The notes below the pieces were generated by a model. The model made no database searches. It was not told the origin of the DNA and saw only the letters and a program-made list of their open reading frames with translations. The translations under genes and the position numbers were made by a program. From JBCCTX01 sp964468435 (GTDB lineage Bacteria; Bacteroidota; Bacteroidia; J057), in the NCBI GenBank assembly GCA_964468435.1, contig CAYXVE010000019.1:1-64000 (forward strand): 64,000 bases of DNA. The letters run 5' to 3'. How positions within the stretch are numbered: the first letter of the stretch is position 1; each line of letters opens with the position of its first letter. Shown in pieces: positions 38,272 to 47,279 of the stretch.

Positions 38272-39294
38272 ATGCACTTTCTAAGGCGCGAATTTCTATT
38301 CCACTTGCCTCCTGCTCTTGGAACGCTTATGTTTTCCTGGAAATCATTGCTTTCTCAGCGATCTACTCAATCTGTACTTACCTTTGCCTTGCTGGCCGAT
38401 GCTCACCAGGATATCATGCATGATGCTGAAATCCGTCTGGAAGCTTTTATGAGAGCTTGTGAAGTCAAAAATCCGGATTTTATATTGCAACTTGGCGATT
38501 TTTGCTTTCCTGTAGAGAAAAATAAGCCTTTTATTCGAATATGGAATCAGTTTCAAGGTCCTAGGTATCATGTGCTGGGTAATCACGATATGGATGTCTG
38601 TTCAAAGGCCAAAACCCGTGATTTCTGGGAAATGCAGGATAATTACTACAGCTTTGATCAGGGAGCTTTTCACTTTGTGGTACTGGATGCTAATTTTTTG
38701 TACAGAGAAGGGAAATATGAACATTATGACAACGGCAATTTTTATGTGGATAACGCCTACAGAACGTTCATAAATCCTGATCAAATCGAATGGTTGGAAG
38801 AAGATTTAAGACTAACGGATAAACCCACTTTTATTTTTTCTCATCAATCCCTGTATCACGACACATGGGGGGTGAAAAACCGCCTGAGAATACAACGCGT
38901 GTTGGAAAAAGCCAACAGGGAAGCGAATCATCAAAAGGTAGTGGCTTGTTTTAATGGACATAATCATATCGATTTTCATCGAACTATTAATGACATTCAC
39001 TACATAGATGTGAATAGTTTGTCTTACTTTTGGATGGGAGAAAAGTATGAAAATATCAGTAGGTATACACCTGAGATTCATGAGCAATTTCCTGCGATAA
39101 GATATGTGGCACCTTATGAAAAGCCGCTTTATGCTTTTGTAACATTATCTTCGGAGGGAACCCTGAAAATTGAAGGTATCCAGGGAAAATGGGTAGCTCC
39201 ATCGCCTGATGAAATGGGCATTCCCCAGGCAGCATTTGTAAACAAACCTTTTCCCTATATTTCTGACAGAAACCTATCTTACGAGACCCCTTAA
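38272..39294 (+). CDS. Secreted metallophosphoesterase
   Basis: This is a 340-aa calcineurin-like phosphoesterase. I chose ATG 38272, which gives a Tat-like signal (FLRREFLFHLPP); the longer frame from 38218 hides it. The metal site is whole: DAHQ, LGDF, GNHDMD, FSHQSLYH and GHNH. A Tat signal would fit export of a metal-loaded enzyme. It is followed 14 bp later by a PI-PLC and then a second metallophosphoesterase, suggesting a three-gene operon for taking phosphate from organic esters. Confidence 0.85.
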   Translation: MHFLRREFLFHLPPALGTLMFSWKSLLSQRSTQSVLTFALLADAHQDIMHDAEIRLEAFMRACEVKNPDFILQLGDFCFPVEKNKPFIRIWNQFQGPRYHVLGNHDMDVCSKAKTRDFWEMQDNYYSFDQGAFHFVVLDANFLYREGKYEHYDNGNFYVDNAYRTFINPDQIEWLEEDLRLTDKPTFIFSHQSLYHDTWGVKNRLRIQRVLEKANREANHQKVVACFNGHNHIDFHRTINDIHYIDVNSLSYFWMGEKYENISRYTPEIHEQFPAIRYVAPYEKPLYAFVTLSSEGTLKIEGIQGKWVAPSPDEMGIPQAAFVNKPFPYISDRNLSYETP

Positions 39295-39308
39295 ATACTT
39301 TCAAGCAT

Positions 39309-40427
39309 ATGTGGAGACATATCATCCTGCTTTTCATTTCCTGTATATTTTCTTCCTTATTACTTCGGGCTCAACATGTAGCAGAGTTGAGGATGAATCA
39401 GATACAAGTACTTGCATCTCATAATAGTTACAAGCAGCCAATTGATCCTGCTTTGATGAAATTGCTTTCACAGCAAGATTCTACGCGCTTCCTCACTTTG
39501 GACTATCAGCACCTTCCGCTTCAGGATCAGTTGGATCTAGGTATTCGGAAACTGGAGCTTGATATTTTCTATGATCCCCAGGGAGGAAGATTTGCAACCC
39601 CAATGGGATTATCTATGCTTAAAAAGCAGGATTTACCCTACACACCCTACGATCGCAAGGGACTGATGAAGCGACCTGGTTTTAAAGTCATGCATATACA
39701 AGACATTGATTTTCGCAGCCACTGTTTGTTATTGAAAGATTGTCTCCAGGAGATTCTGGATTGGTCGGAAGCACATCCAAAACATCTTCCGATCGCTATC
39801 TCCTATAATGCTAAAGATGATCGTATTGAAAGGCCTGGTTTTACCCAACCCTTACCTTACACGCCTCAAGCTTTTGATTCGCTAGATCAGGAGATATTAT
39901 CTGTTATTCCCAGAGAAAAACTCCTCACACCAGATGATGTCAGAGGTAATCGTAAAACCCTGGAAATGGCTGTCCTGGAAAAGGGATGGCCACTACTCGA
40001 AGAAGCTAGAGGGAAGATTCTCATGGTACTCGATGAACGGGCGGAGGTAATGGAGGCTTATGCACAGGATCATCCCTCACTGAAAGGAAGAGTCATGTTT
40101 ATCCTGGCAGAACCGGGTATACCGGAAGCTGCATTCCTGATCATCAATGATCCGGTCAGGGATGGAGCACGAATCAAGGAATTGGTCAGAAAGGGCTATC
40201 TGGTACGGACTCGTGCTGATGCAGGAACATGGGAAGCCCGTAAAGGTGATTATTCACGGTTGGATGCCGCATTGGCCTCAGGGGCTCAGTATATTAGCAC
40301 AGACTATTATGTGCCTGACGGAAGATTCCATACTGGATTTCAGGTCTCACTTCCCAATGGAGAAGTTGCCCGTTGCAATCCGGTATTTGAGTTATTTAAT
40401 TGTAGCGGAATGGTGTGGGAAGAATAG
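39309..40427 (+). CDS. Secreted Ca2+-dependent phosphoinositide-specific phospholipase C
   Basis: This 372-aa protein has a signal peptide (1-21, ending LLLRAQ) and a PI-PLC-C1 type barrel (PF16670-like). The two catalytic histidines fit LASHNSYKQP at about 35-44 and VMHIQDIDF at about 133-141, and Glu/Asp in IRKLELDIFYD give the Ca site. It would cleave phosphoinositides or related phosphodiesters outside the cytoplasm. The start lies 14 bp after the metallophosphoesterase stop, so they are co-transcribed. Confidence 0.85.
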   Translation: MWRHIILLFISCIFSSLLLRAQHVAELRMNQIQVLASHNSYKQPIDPALMKLLSQQDSTRFLTLDYQHLPLQDQLDLGIRKLELDIFYDPQGGRFATPMGLSMLKKQDLPYTPYDRKGLMKRPGFKVMHIQDIDFRSHCLLLKDCLQEILDWSEAHPKHLPIAISYNAKDDRIERPGFTQPLPYTPQAFDSLDQEILSVIPREKLLTPDDVRGNRKTLEMAVLEKGWPLLEEARGKILMVLDERAEVMEAYAQDHPSLKGRVMFILAEPGIPEAAFLIINDPVRDGARIKELVRKGYLVRTRADAGTWEARKGDYSRLDAALASGAQYISTDYYVPDGRFHTGFQVSLPNGEVARCNPVFELFNCSGMVWEE

Positions 40428-40522
40428 TCTTATGATCCATTCAATAACCTCATTGTCAAATTCTATATCTGTTATTTCAACATCATCTGTGTAAGTCAAT
40501 AACCTCATCATCACCCCTAACG

Positions 40523-42388
40523 ATGAAACTACTACAACACATATTCCTCTTCATTCCCTTTTGGGCTTTACTGAATCTCAGTGCTCAGCAACCGCTAATC
40601 GATAAGTGGTTCTGGCCCGATTATCAGTTATTTGGAAATGCAGCCAATCAGATTGAGCCTATTATGAAAGCTCCTGTTACCCCTTATGAAACTTTTGATA
40701 TGGAAACGGATCCGCTTCTGTTTCAGGGTCATTATCCTACCGAAAGAGTGAGTCGGTTATTGGCTGCTAGGGACCTCCCGGTAGAGAAATTTACGGTTGA
40801 AATGTGGATACTAGACCATGTCAATCAACCCATTGGTTCGGTCGTCACTGCAAAAAGCATGTACAAAGGACAAAGTCCTGCCTGGGTATTGGGCTATTAC
40901 GACCATACAGTCTATTTTCAACTGGATACAGATGATATGGATACCTCAGAAGATGACAAGGATGAACCCTGGCTGGTATCTACGAAGAACTGGAGAGGAT
41001 ATAAGCGATATTTTGCTCATATCGTAGCTACATATGATGGAGATACAGTCCGACTCTATGTAAATGGTGAAATAAAGGATCAGGCAGAGCGGAAAGGATA
41101 TATACAGTATCCAGATCAGACAGAATGGGAAGTGGCAGCCTATTTGGAAAATGAACCCTATATGGATCTGGGCAATCACGTATTGCATACCCGGCTATGG
41201 GACGACGTATTAGAAGAGGAGCTGATCATGGCGAGATTTGCAAGGCTTCAGGAGATTACAGAAAAAGGAGAGAAATATATAGGTAAACTTCACTTCAACG
41301 CAGGTCCATATCTACATTTGGCTACGCAAACCTCAATCAATATTACCTGGGAAACCAGTATGCCTACTACAGCAGTAGTTGCATATGGGAAAACCCTTCC
41401 ACTCGATCAGGAAGTGGCAATAGATGACATGCAAACGATTCATGAAATTACCCTGGAGGGATTGGAACCCGCGACTTCGTATTATTATGAAATCAGAGTC
41501 AAAGGCGTGCTAGAGGAGACAGAACAGTATATGCCATCGGGTACCCTGACCTTTGCTACTGCCGTAGAAGAAGAGGATGCATTTTCCTTTGTTGCCTTTG
41601 GCGACACAGAGGCTCGTCCGCACATCAATGACCGGATGAGTAAATGGGTATGGGAAGAGCGTCCCAACTTTGTGATCAATCTCGGTGATCTTACCGATGG
41701 GGGACAAGAAGACCACAAGTTCCAGTGGAACTATGAATACTTCCAGGGTATGACCCAGCTTAATAGTCGAATACCGGTATTTCCGGTAGCCGGCAACGGC
41801 GAAAGTGATCTGTATTGGTATAAGAAATATCACAAACTCCCCAATGGCGAAGCCTACTACACCTTCCAATATGGCAATGCTGAGTTTTTTATGCTCAATT
41901 CCAATGAAAAAGACCAACTCAAGCCTGGTGGCGAGCAGTACCAATGGCTCGAAGACCAACTCAAAACCTCTACTGCAAAATGGAAATTTGCCTGCCACCA
42001 TCATGCGGCTTATTCCTCTGATGAGAATGACTACGGAAATACCTGGGAAGGAGCGTCTTCAGATTTGGGAGATTTGAAGGTGCGGGAATTAGTTCAGTTA
42101 TATGAAAAGTACGAAGTAGATATAGTATTTTATGGTCATTTACATGAATACGAGCGCACCTGGCCCTTGAAGGGAATGAAAGTTTCTCCTGAGAATGGGG
42201 TAGTATATTTGGTAGCCGGTGGGGCAGGGGGGAATCTGGAGGATTTTACTCCAACCAGGTCATTTTTCACTACCAAACTCTATCGCGGACATCATTACTG
42301 TAAAATCGACATCTTTGATAATCAGCTCTACTTCAAGATGTATGATATGAATGGTGCTATGAAAGATTATATGGAGATCAGGAAGTAG
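40523..42388 (+). CDS. Secreted metallophosphoesterase with LamG-like and Fn3-like domains
   Basis: This 621-aa protein has a signal peptide (1-21, ending LSAQ). A concanavalin/LamG-like domain spans about 75-240 (FTVEMWILDHVN, VATYDGDTVRLYVNGEIKDQ), a purple-acid-phosphatase-type Fn3 domain about 265-340 (TQTSINITWETSMPTTAVV), and a calcineurin-like domain about 345-610. Metal ligands show as FGDTEA, LGDLTDGG, AGNGE (Glu for the usual His-Asp), CHHHAAY and YGHLHEYER. It is third in the phosphoesterase cluster, 95 bp after the PI-PLC. A phosphatase acting on glycan-bound substrates is a fair inference. Confidence 0.87.
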   Translation: MKLLQHIFLFIPFWALLNLSAQQPLIDKWFWPDYQLFGNAANQIEPIMKAPVTPYETFDMETDPLLFQGHYPTERVSRLLAARDLPVEKFTVEMWILDHVNQPIGSVVTAKSMYKGQSPAWVLGYYDHTVYFQLDTDDMDTSEDDKDEPWLVSTKNWRGYKRYFAHIVATYDGDTVRLYVNGEIKDQAERKGYIQYPDQTEWEVAAYLENEPYMDLGNHVLHTRLWDDVLEEELIMARFARLQEITEKGEKYIGKLHFNAGPYLHLATQTSINITWETSMPTTAVVAYGKTLPLDQEVAIDDMQTIHEITLEGLEPATSYYYEIRVKGVLEETEQYMPSGTLTFATAVEEEDAFSFVAFGDTEARPHINDRMSKWVWEERPNFVINLGDLTDGGQEDHKFQWNYEYFQGMTQLNSRIPVFPVAGNGESDLYWYKKYHKLPNGEAYYTFQYGNAEFFMLNSNEKDQLKPGGEQYQWLEDQLKTSTAKWKFACHHHAAYSSDENDYGNTWEGASSDLGDLKVRELVQLYEKYEVDIVFYGHLHEYERTWPLKGMKVSPENGVVYLVAGGAGGNLEDFTPTRSFFTTKLYRGHHYCKIDIFDNQLYFKMYDMNGAMKDYMEIRK

Positions 42389-42437
42389 ATAAATTAAATA
42401 TCCTTTATACACGTATTTTGGAATTCCTGAATGCTGT

Positions 42438-42584
42438 ATGATCAACATTGATAAAAAAGAGATTGAAGTTTTTCAGCAACCAGTAGAAAAACTGTATGAA
42501 CAATTGGAAATTTACCTCTCCAGTGATCAGGTTGCATTCAAATTTATCTACGTTACAGTTTCTGCTGATAATATGCTCATCTGA
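42438..42584 (+). CDS. Possible small ORF, 48 aa
   Basis: ATG 42438 to TGA 42584 encodes MINIDKKEIEVFQQPVEKLY and ends VTVSADNMLI. The N-terminus has an amphipathic helix pattern. No family, promoter or ribosome site supports it, and its stop touches the end of the convergent DUF427 gene. It may be a short remnant. Confidence 0.2.
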   Translation: MINIDKKEIEVFQQPVEKLYEQLEIYLSSDQVAFKFIYVTVSADNMLI

Positions 42585-43073
42585 TTACCATCCCATTGTT
42601 CCAGGTGATCCTTTAAAAGGCCCTACAATGTTACTGGTGATCCATCCCCCATAGAAGTCTCCTTCCTGTGATTTCACTAACTCGTCATTGACATAGCAGG
42701 CATCCATTCGGGAAGGATAAAAGGCGATGTAATCCTTGATAGCTTCAAAGCGCTTACTAGGTTTAGGATAATACCAGCATACATTCAGTTCTTGTTTATC
42801 TCCGACTTCTATGTGATAATAGCTTGCCATGCCTTTCCATTCACAAAAAGAGCTTCTACCTCCTGCCGATAAGTACTCCATTTTGACATCAGATGGGGGA
42901 ATATAATAAACAGGGGGATGACTGGTTTCAAGGACGCGATAAGTTTGGTTTGAATCAGCTAGAATGATACCGCCAAATTCTACGCGAATATGACCATTGA
43001 ATTTCTCTAAAGCTGGTGGGCGGGGATAGTCCCACACAGATTCTTGTCCAGGCCCGGGTTTTACTTGTTTCAT
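42585..43073 (-). CDS. DUF427 domain-containing protein
   Basis: This 162-aa protein matches DUF427, a small beta-rich fold. Signature blocks are VEFGGIILADSNQTYRVLET at about 31-50, PVYYIPPSDVKMEYL, SSFCEWKGMASYYHI and YPSRMDACYVND. No catalytic role is established that I can name. The length is right for a single-domain member. The gene stands alone between two convergent or divergent neighbours. Confidence 0.9.
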   Translation of the reverse strand: MKQVKPGPGQESVWDYPRPPALEKFNGHIRVEFGGIILADSNQTYRVLETSHPPVYYIPPSDVKMEYLSAGGRSSFCEWKGMASYYHIEVGDKQELNVCWYYPKPSKRFEAIKDYIAFYPSRMDACYVNDELVKSQEGDFYGGWITSNIVGPFKGSPGTMGW

Positions 43074-43227
43074 AGTAGTTAAACTGATAACATGTATAAT
43101 TGTTGATGGGGTAATAATAGTCCGTAGTCTAACAGGAGAATCTTATAGGCCGCAGCACTATGTGAAGATTAATGCGTAAGCTCAACAGTGAAGAAAGCCT
43201 GACAGATGATGGACAGAACACCTTTTG

Positions 43228-43968
43228 CTAACAAAGAGCCTGTAGCTCAGACCACAGTTCCCTGTAGGCCTGAGCTGGCTCCGAATTCCGCGAATACGCC
43301 ATTAACGGTGCTCGATAGATCCCCATCTGCTCTACCAAAGAGGAGTTGGGGATGGTAGTATGAAGCAGTTGGGGGAAAGAATGGGAAAGATTGAAGATCG
43401 TTTGCTTGTGCAATTTCTTTCTCCTGTCTACCATGGAAAAAAATGGTATCACTTTCTCCGGATTAAATTCGTTATTTTGCATGTATTTAATCACTTGTTG
43501 ATACGTACGTCCCGACAAAGTAGTAGGTACCGTTGGGATCAGAATGTAATCAACAATTTCAAAAATATGTTCTGTGAGCAAATTGAGCGTAGGAGGGCAA
43601 TCTATCAACAGATAGTTGTATTCCGTACTCAGTTTGGCTATCACCTGATTAAATCGCTTTTGCGATTTTTTCAGATCATCCAGAAACAGATCCAGGTTTC
43701 TATTGGACAAATCTGACGGAAGAACATCCAGCCTGTTGTAATGTGTAGACTTGATAAACTGGTGAATGCTTGATTTTTTCTCAAAAAGCTGACCAGTACC
43801 GCCTTTGATCTTAGGTTTTAGTTGAAGATAAAAGGTAGCTGCTCCCTGAGGATCAAGATCCCACAATAACGTCACATGGCCCTCAAAGGCAGATTGATAA
43901 GCAAGATTCACACAAGATGCGGTCTTACCTACACCACCTTTCATGTTATAAAGGGCAAAGGTTTTCAA
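43228..43968 (-). CDS. Orphan ParA-family ATPase
   Basis: This 246-aa MinD/ParA-type ATPase has the deviant Walker A KGGVGKT at residues 10-16, with the signature Lys at residue 10, then DLDPQGAATFYL and Walker B LLIDCPPTL. ParA proteins place chromosomes, plasmids or protein cargo on the nucleoid. No parB or parS-like site is next to it, and the window looks chromosomal, so it is an orphan that may position a large protein cluster. It is downstream of, and divergent from, the decayed propeller gene. Confidence 0.9.
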   Translation of the reverse strand: MKTFALYNMKGGVGKTASCVNLAYQSAFEGHVTLLWDLDPQGAATFYLQLKPKIKGGTGQLFEKKSSIHQFIKSTHYNRLDVLPSDLSNRNLDLFLDDLKKSQKRFNQVIAKLSTEYNYLLIDCPPTLNLLTEHIFEIVDYILIPTVPTTLSGRTYQQVIKYMQNNEFNPEKVIPFFSMVDRRKKLHKQTIFNLSHSFPQLLHTTIPNSSLVEQMGIYRAPLMAYSRNSEPAQAYRELWSELQALC

Positions 43969-44109
43969 TATTCTTCCTCCTTTTAATTCATAATATCATA
44001 TACGAAAATAGCTAGATAGTAAAGTAAATGTAAAATTATTGTTATTTAAATGTTAAATAAAGATGAATTTTTCTCTAATCTTACATACTTTTGAGCTATC
44101 TGTACTATT

Positions 44110-44409
44110 CCCAATGGACGCATCCTGACACTGAGCGGTAAAACCTTTCGTATCGTTCCACATCCTTATGGACTGACTTTAAGCCCAGATGGCAACATTG
44201 CCATTACAGCAAATCGGGCAATAGCCTCTTTTCTTTGTCTGTAATAACGGATATTTTATCAGACGATATTGTCGTGCAGCAGATACCTAAGGGCGTTTCC
44301 AATGATGAAGATTTCAATTGGGAAGCGGTATTGGAATCACCTGGCCTGGATGATCCTGCGTTTCTCCGATAATAAGTTGAAGAAGCTGATCGTAAGCTCA
44401 GGGAGCTAA
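44110..44409 (+). pseudogene. Fragment of a YncE-like beta-propeller / phosphoesterase protein
   Basis: Three frames in turn give pieces of a beta-propeller: PNGRILTLSGKTFRIVPHPY and GLTLSPDGNIAITANRA (44110-44220), then SVITDILSDDIVVQQIPKG (from about 44235) and, after a last shift, FSDNKLKKLIVSSGS (about 44371-44409). This resembles the start of bifunctional YncE / alkaline-phosphatase-family proteins (HPYGLTLSPDG, then an SPDNKKLYVSGG-type strand). At least two frameshifts and loss of the N-terminus and of the rest make it dead. Its 3' end overlaps the last codon of the triplicated-domain gene by three bases. Confidence 0.6.
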
Positions 44410-46088
44410 TTAAACCCATATACATAAGGTTGCATTCCCTCCTCCTCATAATCTGGCCATCGGGGTATGATTACCCAATAGACATGATCGGAAAATGCAG
44501 GGAGGTACAATTGGAATAACCAGTATATTTCCAGTGTTTCGCCATCTTCAGGGGGATAAATATCAGCCTGATCGTCTGGATCAAGTGAAAATACTTCCTC
44601 AGGAACTAAATAAAGTCTACCTTGATTAAGATATTCCTGGACTTTCTTACTCACAGCAGCACGATAAGCTGCTATATTTTCAAATTCCTCTGGATCGAGG
44701 TCATCAAAATGAACTTCAGACACGATCTGAAATGGAGACTCCATTGTGGTATAGTCCTGTAAGATGGTATTCATAACCTGTCTAATTACCGAAGTCAATC
44801 CCCTCCATTCTGGTCCATATTTCTCTTTCTGGCGTTCAAACTCATCAGAGTCAATAACCCACTGAAGTCCAGGCACACCAAATTCATGGCTGAATATACG
44901 GGTCAGCTTTTCTTCAAATGTACTTTCATCGATGATATATACATCATTCCAGGTATCATCAATACCGTTAGTTTGGCGGTTTTTGCAAAGTAATACTCTC
45001 CAGTCTGGCTTGTGGGGTATTGTCAGTAAAAAGTACCAGAAGTCATCAAAATACAAACGGTTATATTCAGTCAGAAATTGATTGAACTCTTCGGGATAGG
45101 ATTCAGGGACTAATGAAATGGTGGATTTTTCTAAATAGCTTTGGACTTTCGGTCTAAAGTCATTAAATGACTTGAACCATTCTTCCATTAACACATGATC
45201 ATATAGGGAAATACTGCTTTCTCCATTATATACTCCACTTCGCAACACCCGATACATAGCTTCTATCCATCCCTGTTCATTTTTATTTTTAATTTCTTGT
45301 CTTTTGGCTTCTTCTACATCAAGATCCCAATCCATATGAGGATACTTTAACAGTGTTCGAATGGTATATTTCACCATTTCTTTATCGGCGTATTGTTGCG
45401 AGAAAAATGAAATACTATACCCCAAAGCAGTAGTAGCGTCTCGTCTGATAAATGACAGGAATTTATGGTGTGGTATCTCGAGAACTTCCAGGGCAAATAT
45501 CCAACTTTCACTTGCATTTCTAATAGTGAGAAACCTAGGTGTCTCAAAAGCCAAATTTGTATCAGAATCATCTTGATCAAAATCCAAGGGGTACAGATAT
45601 AAGGTTCCCAGATCTATCAATTCGAGTATATCCCGATCGTTGCTAACAAACTGAGACAGATTTAGATATCCTCTTCCAGCATATGCAAAAGCCTGGATAG
45701 CTCCTCTTAATACCTTTTCAAAGGATAATCGAGGAAATAATTGTTCTTGTCGATTGACCTCTCTGGCTTCGATTTCCCACTGAATATTTTTTAATCCCAA
45801 TTCTCCTAGCAATACATTTTTGATTCGGGTATCCAGCGAAGTTAAAGGAAGTTCTTCTTCATTTAACCACGCTTTGGCCTCATCCGATAACTCATATTGA
45901 TCTTGTATATATAAAAGCGTCCGTTGTTCAGTTTCAGTTATTCTGCGCCCATCTTTTGCCAGTTCATACAGGCTTCGAATAGCCTCTAATGATAGGGGAG
46001 CACTAGAAGAATTTGTTTTGTGTTCTTCTGCGCTATCCAGTAGAGATCGTTCATATCGGACTCCTTGGATGATCCTGTAGTAGCTCAT
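44406..46088 (-). CDS. Unknown protein with three copies of a ~150-residue domain
   Basis: I do not recognise this 560-aa protein. There is no signal peptide or membrane segment, so it should be cytosolic. An N-terminal helical domain (1-80, ITETEQRTLLYIQDQYELSD) precedes three diverged repeats at about 84-230, 234-388 and 389-560. Each repeat has a W-x-I/L-[E/D]-x-x-[E/D]-E/x-x-R-Q-[E/K] motif (103-115, 253-265, 409-421), then a strand before Pro (LYLYP 163, ISLVP 324, LYLVP 492) and an aromatic strand pair (ESWIFALEV 194, DFWYFLLTIP 349, IYWLFQLYLP 521). The protein is strongly acidic. Its neighbours are the orphan ParA and the decayed propeller gene. It may be a scaffold or binding protein; no function is assigned. 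Confidence 0.7.
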   Translation of the reverse strand: MSYYRIIQGVRYERSLLDSAEEHKTNSSSAPLSLEAIRSLYELAKDGRRITETEQRTLLYIQDQYELSDEAKAWLNEEELPLTSLDTRIKNVLLGELGLKNIQWEIEAREVNRQEQLFPRLSFEKVLRGAIQAFAYAGRGYLNLSQFVSNDRDILELIDLGTLYLYPLDFDQDDSDTNLAFETPRFLTIRNASESWIFALEVLEIPHHKFLSFIRRDATTALGYSISFFSQQYADKEMVKYTIRTLLKYPHMDWDLDVEEAKRQEIKNKNEQGWIEAMYRVLRSGVYNGESSISLYDHVLMEEWFKSFNDFRPKVQSYLEKSTISLVPESYPEEFNQFLTEYNRLYFDDFWYFLLTIPHKPDWRVLLCKNRQTNGIDDTWNDVYIIDESTFEEKLTRIFSHEFGVPGLQWVIDSDEFERQKEKYGPEWRGLTSVIRQVMNTILQDYTTMESPFQIVSEVHFDDLDPEEFENIAAYRAAVSKKVQEYLNQGRLYLVPEEVFSLDPDDQADIYPPEDGETLEIYWLFQLYLPAFSDHVYWVIIPRWPDYEEEGMQPYVYGFN

Positions 46089-46410
46089 GAATGATAGTTA
46101 AATTAAGTAATCGAAATGTTTAGGAAAATAAATGTAAACAATCATTTACAATACACGATCTTACTTTTCTCATTAAACGTACAATTTTCTCTATTAGCTC
46201 AGCTATGGTAAAAGCGGTTCAGCCGCTGCGCCGTGTTCCACCCTTCAACGGTCCCACAGGAGTAAGGCTCACCCAGAATCAATTTATGGTTAAAGCAGCT
46301 GAGCTGTATCGTATTCATGGATCTGGAGTAGATGGCTATGGAAGAAGTTTTTAGTTATCTTTAGAGATAAATCTATAACCGTCTCCGTAGTAACATATTA
46401 TTTGATTATC
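46089..46410. other. Gap with a possible 49-aa remnant
   Basis: This stretch of about 320 bp has no intact gene. A 49-codon ORF at 46205-46354 (+) encodes MVKAVQPLRRVPPFNGPTGV ... HGSGVDGYGRSF, which looks like the tail of some protein but matches no family I know. The tract TTAGCTCAGCT at 46194-46204 resembles a tRNA D-arm, but no acceptor or T arm follows. Confidence 0.25.
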
Positions 46411-47088
46411 ATGTCTATACAACTCGTCATTTTTGACATTGCCGGTACAACACTGGAGGATAAGAACTATGTGGGTATGCATATTGAAGCAGCCATGAGG
46501 CAGCATGGATATGAGGCTTCACAGGATGACATACGCGAGGTCATGGGGATAGAAAAACCTGTTGCGATCCGTATACTTCTAACCAAATCCCTAAAGAGCC
46601 ATGGAATAAAGGATGATCTGGTCAATGAGATACACCAAACGTATCTTCAGCAAATGCTTTTGTTTTATCGGGAGGATACCAGGGTCAGGGAAATTGAAGG
46701 CACGTCTGCTGTGTTTCGAAAGCTAAAAGAGGCCGGATTGAAGATTGGGCTTGATACAGGATTTGACAGAAATACCGCAGACCTGATCATCGACCGCTTG
46801 GGATGGAGAGATGTCATCGATGCCAGTGTTACAAGTGATGAGGTAGAAAATGGGCGTCCTGAACCGGATATGGGCCTAAAGCTTATGGAAATATTAGGTA
46901 TAGATAGGCCTGAATTTGTGGCAAAGGTAGGTGATACGATATCGGATCTGGGTGAAGGTTCTGCCTTGGGATGTAAGTACAATATTGGAGTCACTTCAGG
47001 AGCCTACACTGAAGGTCAACTCAAAACCTTTCCGCACACGCATATTATTGAAAGTATCCGTTCTCTTCCTCCTATTGTGTTGGAATAG
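46411..47088 (+). CDS. Phosphonatase-like HAD hydrolase (TIGR03351 type)
   Basis: This 225-aa HAD-superfamily protein is close to PhnX, which cleaves the C-P bond of phosphonoacetaldehyde. I chose ATG 46411 (MSIQLVIFDIAGTT) over an upstream TTG. Motif I is VIFDIAGTTL (nucleophile Asp, then Ala), with LDTGFDR as motif II and KVGDTISDLGEG as motif IV. TIGR03351 members usually sit with the TIGR03364 FAD oxidoreductase, and here that gene and a DUF5690 transporter follow 1-3 kb later. This supports a phosphonate role, as inference from context. Confidence 0.85.
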   Translation: MSIQLVIFDIAGTTLEDKNYVGMHIEAAMRQHGYEASQDDIREVMGIEKPVAIRILLTKSLKSHGIKDDLVNEIHQTYLQQMLLFYREDTRVREIEGTSAVFRKLKEAGLKIGLDTGFDRNTADLIIDRLGWRDVIDASVTSDEVENGRPEPDMGLKLMEILGIDRPEFVAKVGDTISDLGEGSALGCKYNIGVTSGAYTEGQLKTFPHTHIIESIRSLPPIVLE

Positions 47089-47110
47089 AGATCATCTTAC
47101 AACTTATCAT

Positions 47111-47139
47111 AGAGGAAGTCTACTTTTGAGACTTCCTCT
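47111..47139. terminator. AGAGGAAGTC-type stem-loop, copy 2
   Basis: Perfect 10-bp arms AGAGGAAGTC (47111-47120) and GACTTCCTCT (47130-47139) enclose a 9-base loop, TACTTTTGA. It starts 23 bases after the PhnX-like stop. The arms are identical to copy 3 and nearly identical to copy 1. Confidence 0.65.
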
Positions 47140-47279
47140 TAATACTTCTTATGGTTTTTAAAATATTTTGCTCCTTTTAAAAACGCATACATTCTTTCTT
47201 AATTCCTGAATTCATTAGCTTCTTTCAACGGTAGAATGTATTAAATAACTTTTGGGACAATTCCTATTGTGAGAAGGTT

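Noticed and set aside
41510..42004. 164-aa antisense ORF within the metallophosphoesterase gene
   Set aside because: It is a long shadow frame opposite a well supported gene.
46190..46260. tRNA-like tract (TTAGCTCAGCT)
   Set aside because: It resembles a D-arm only; no acceptor stem, anticodon arm or T-arm can be folded around it.
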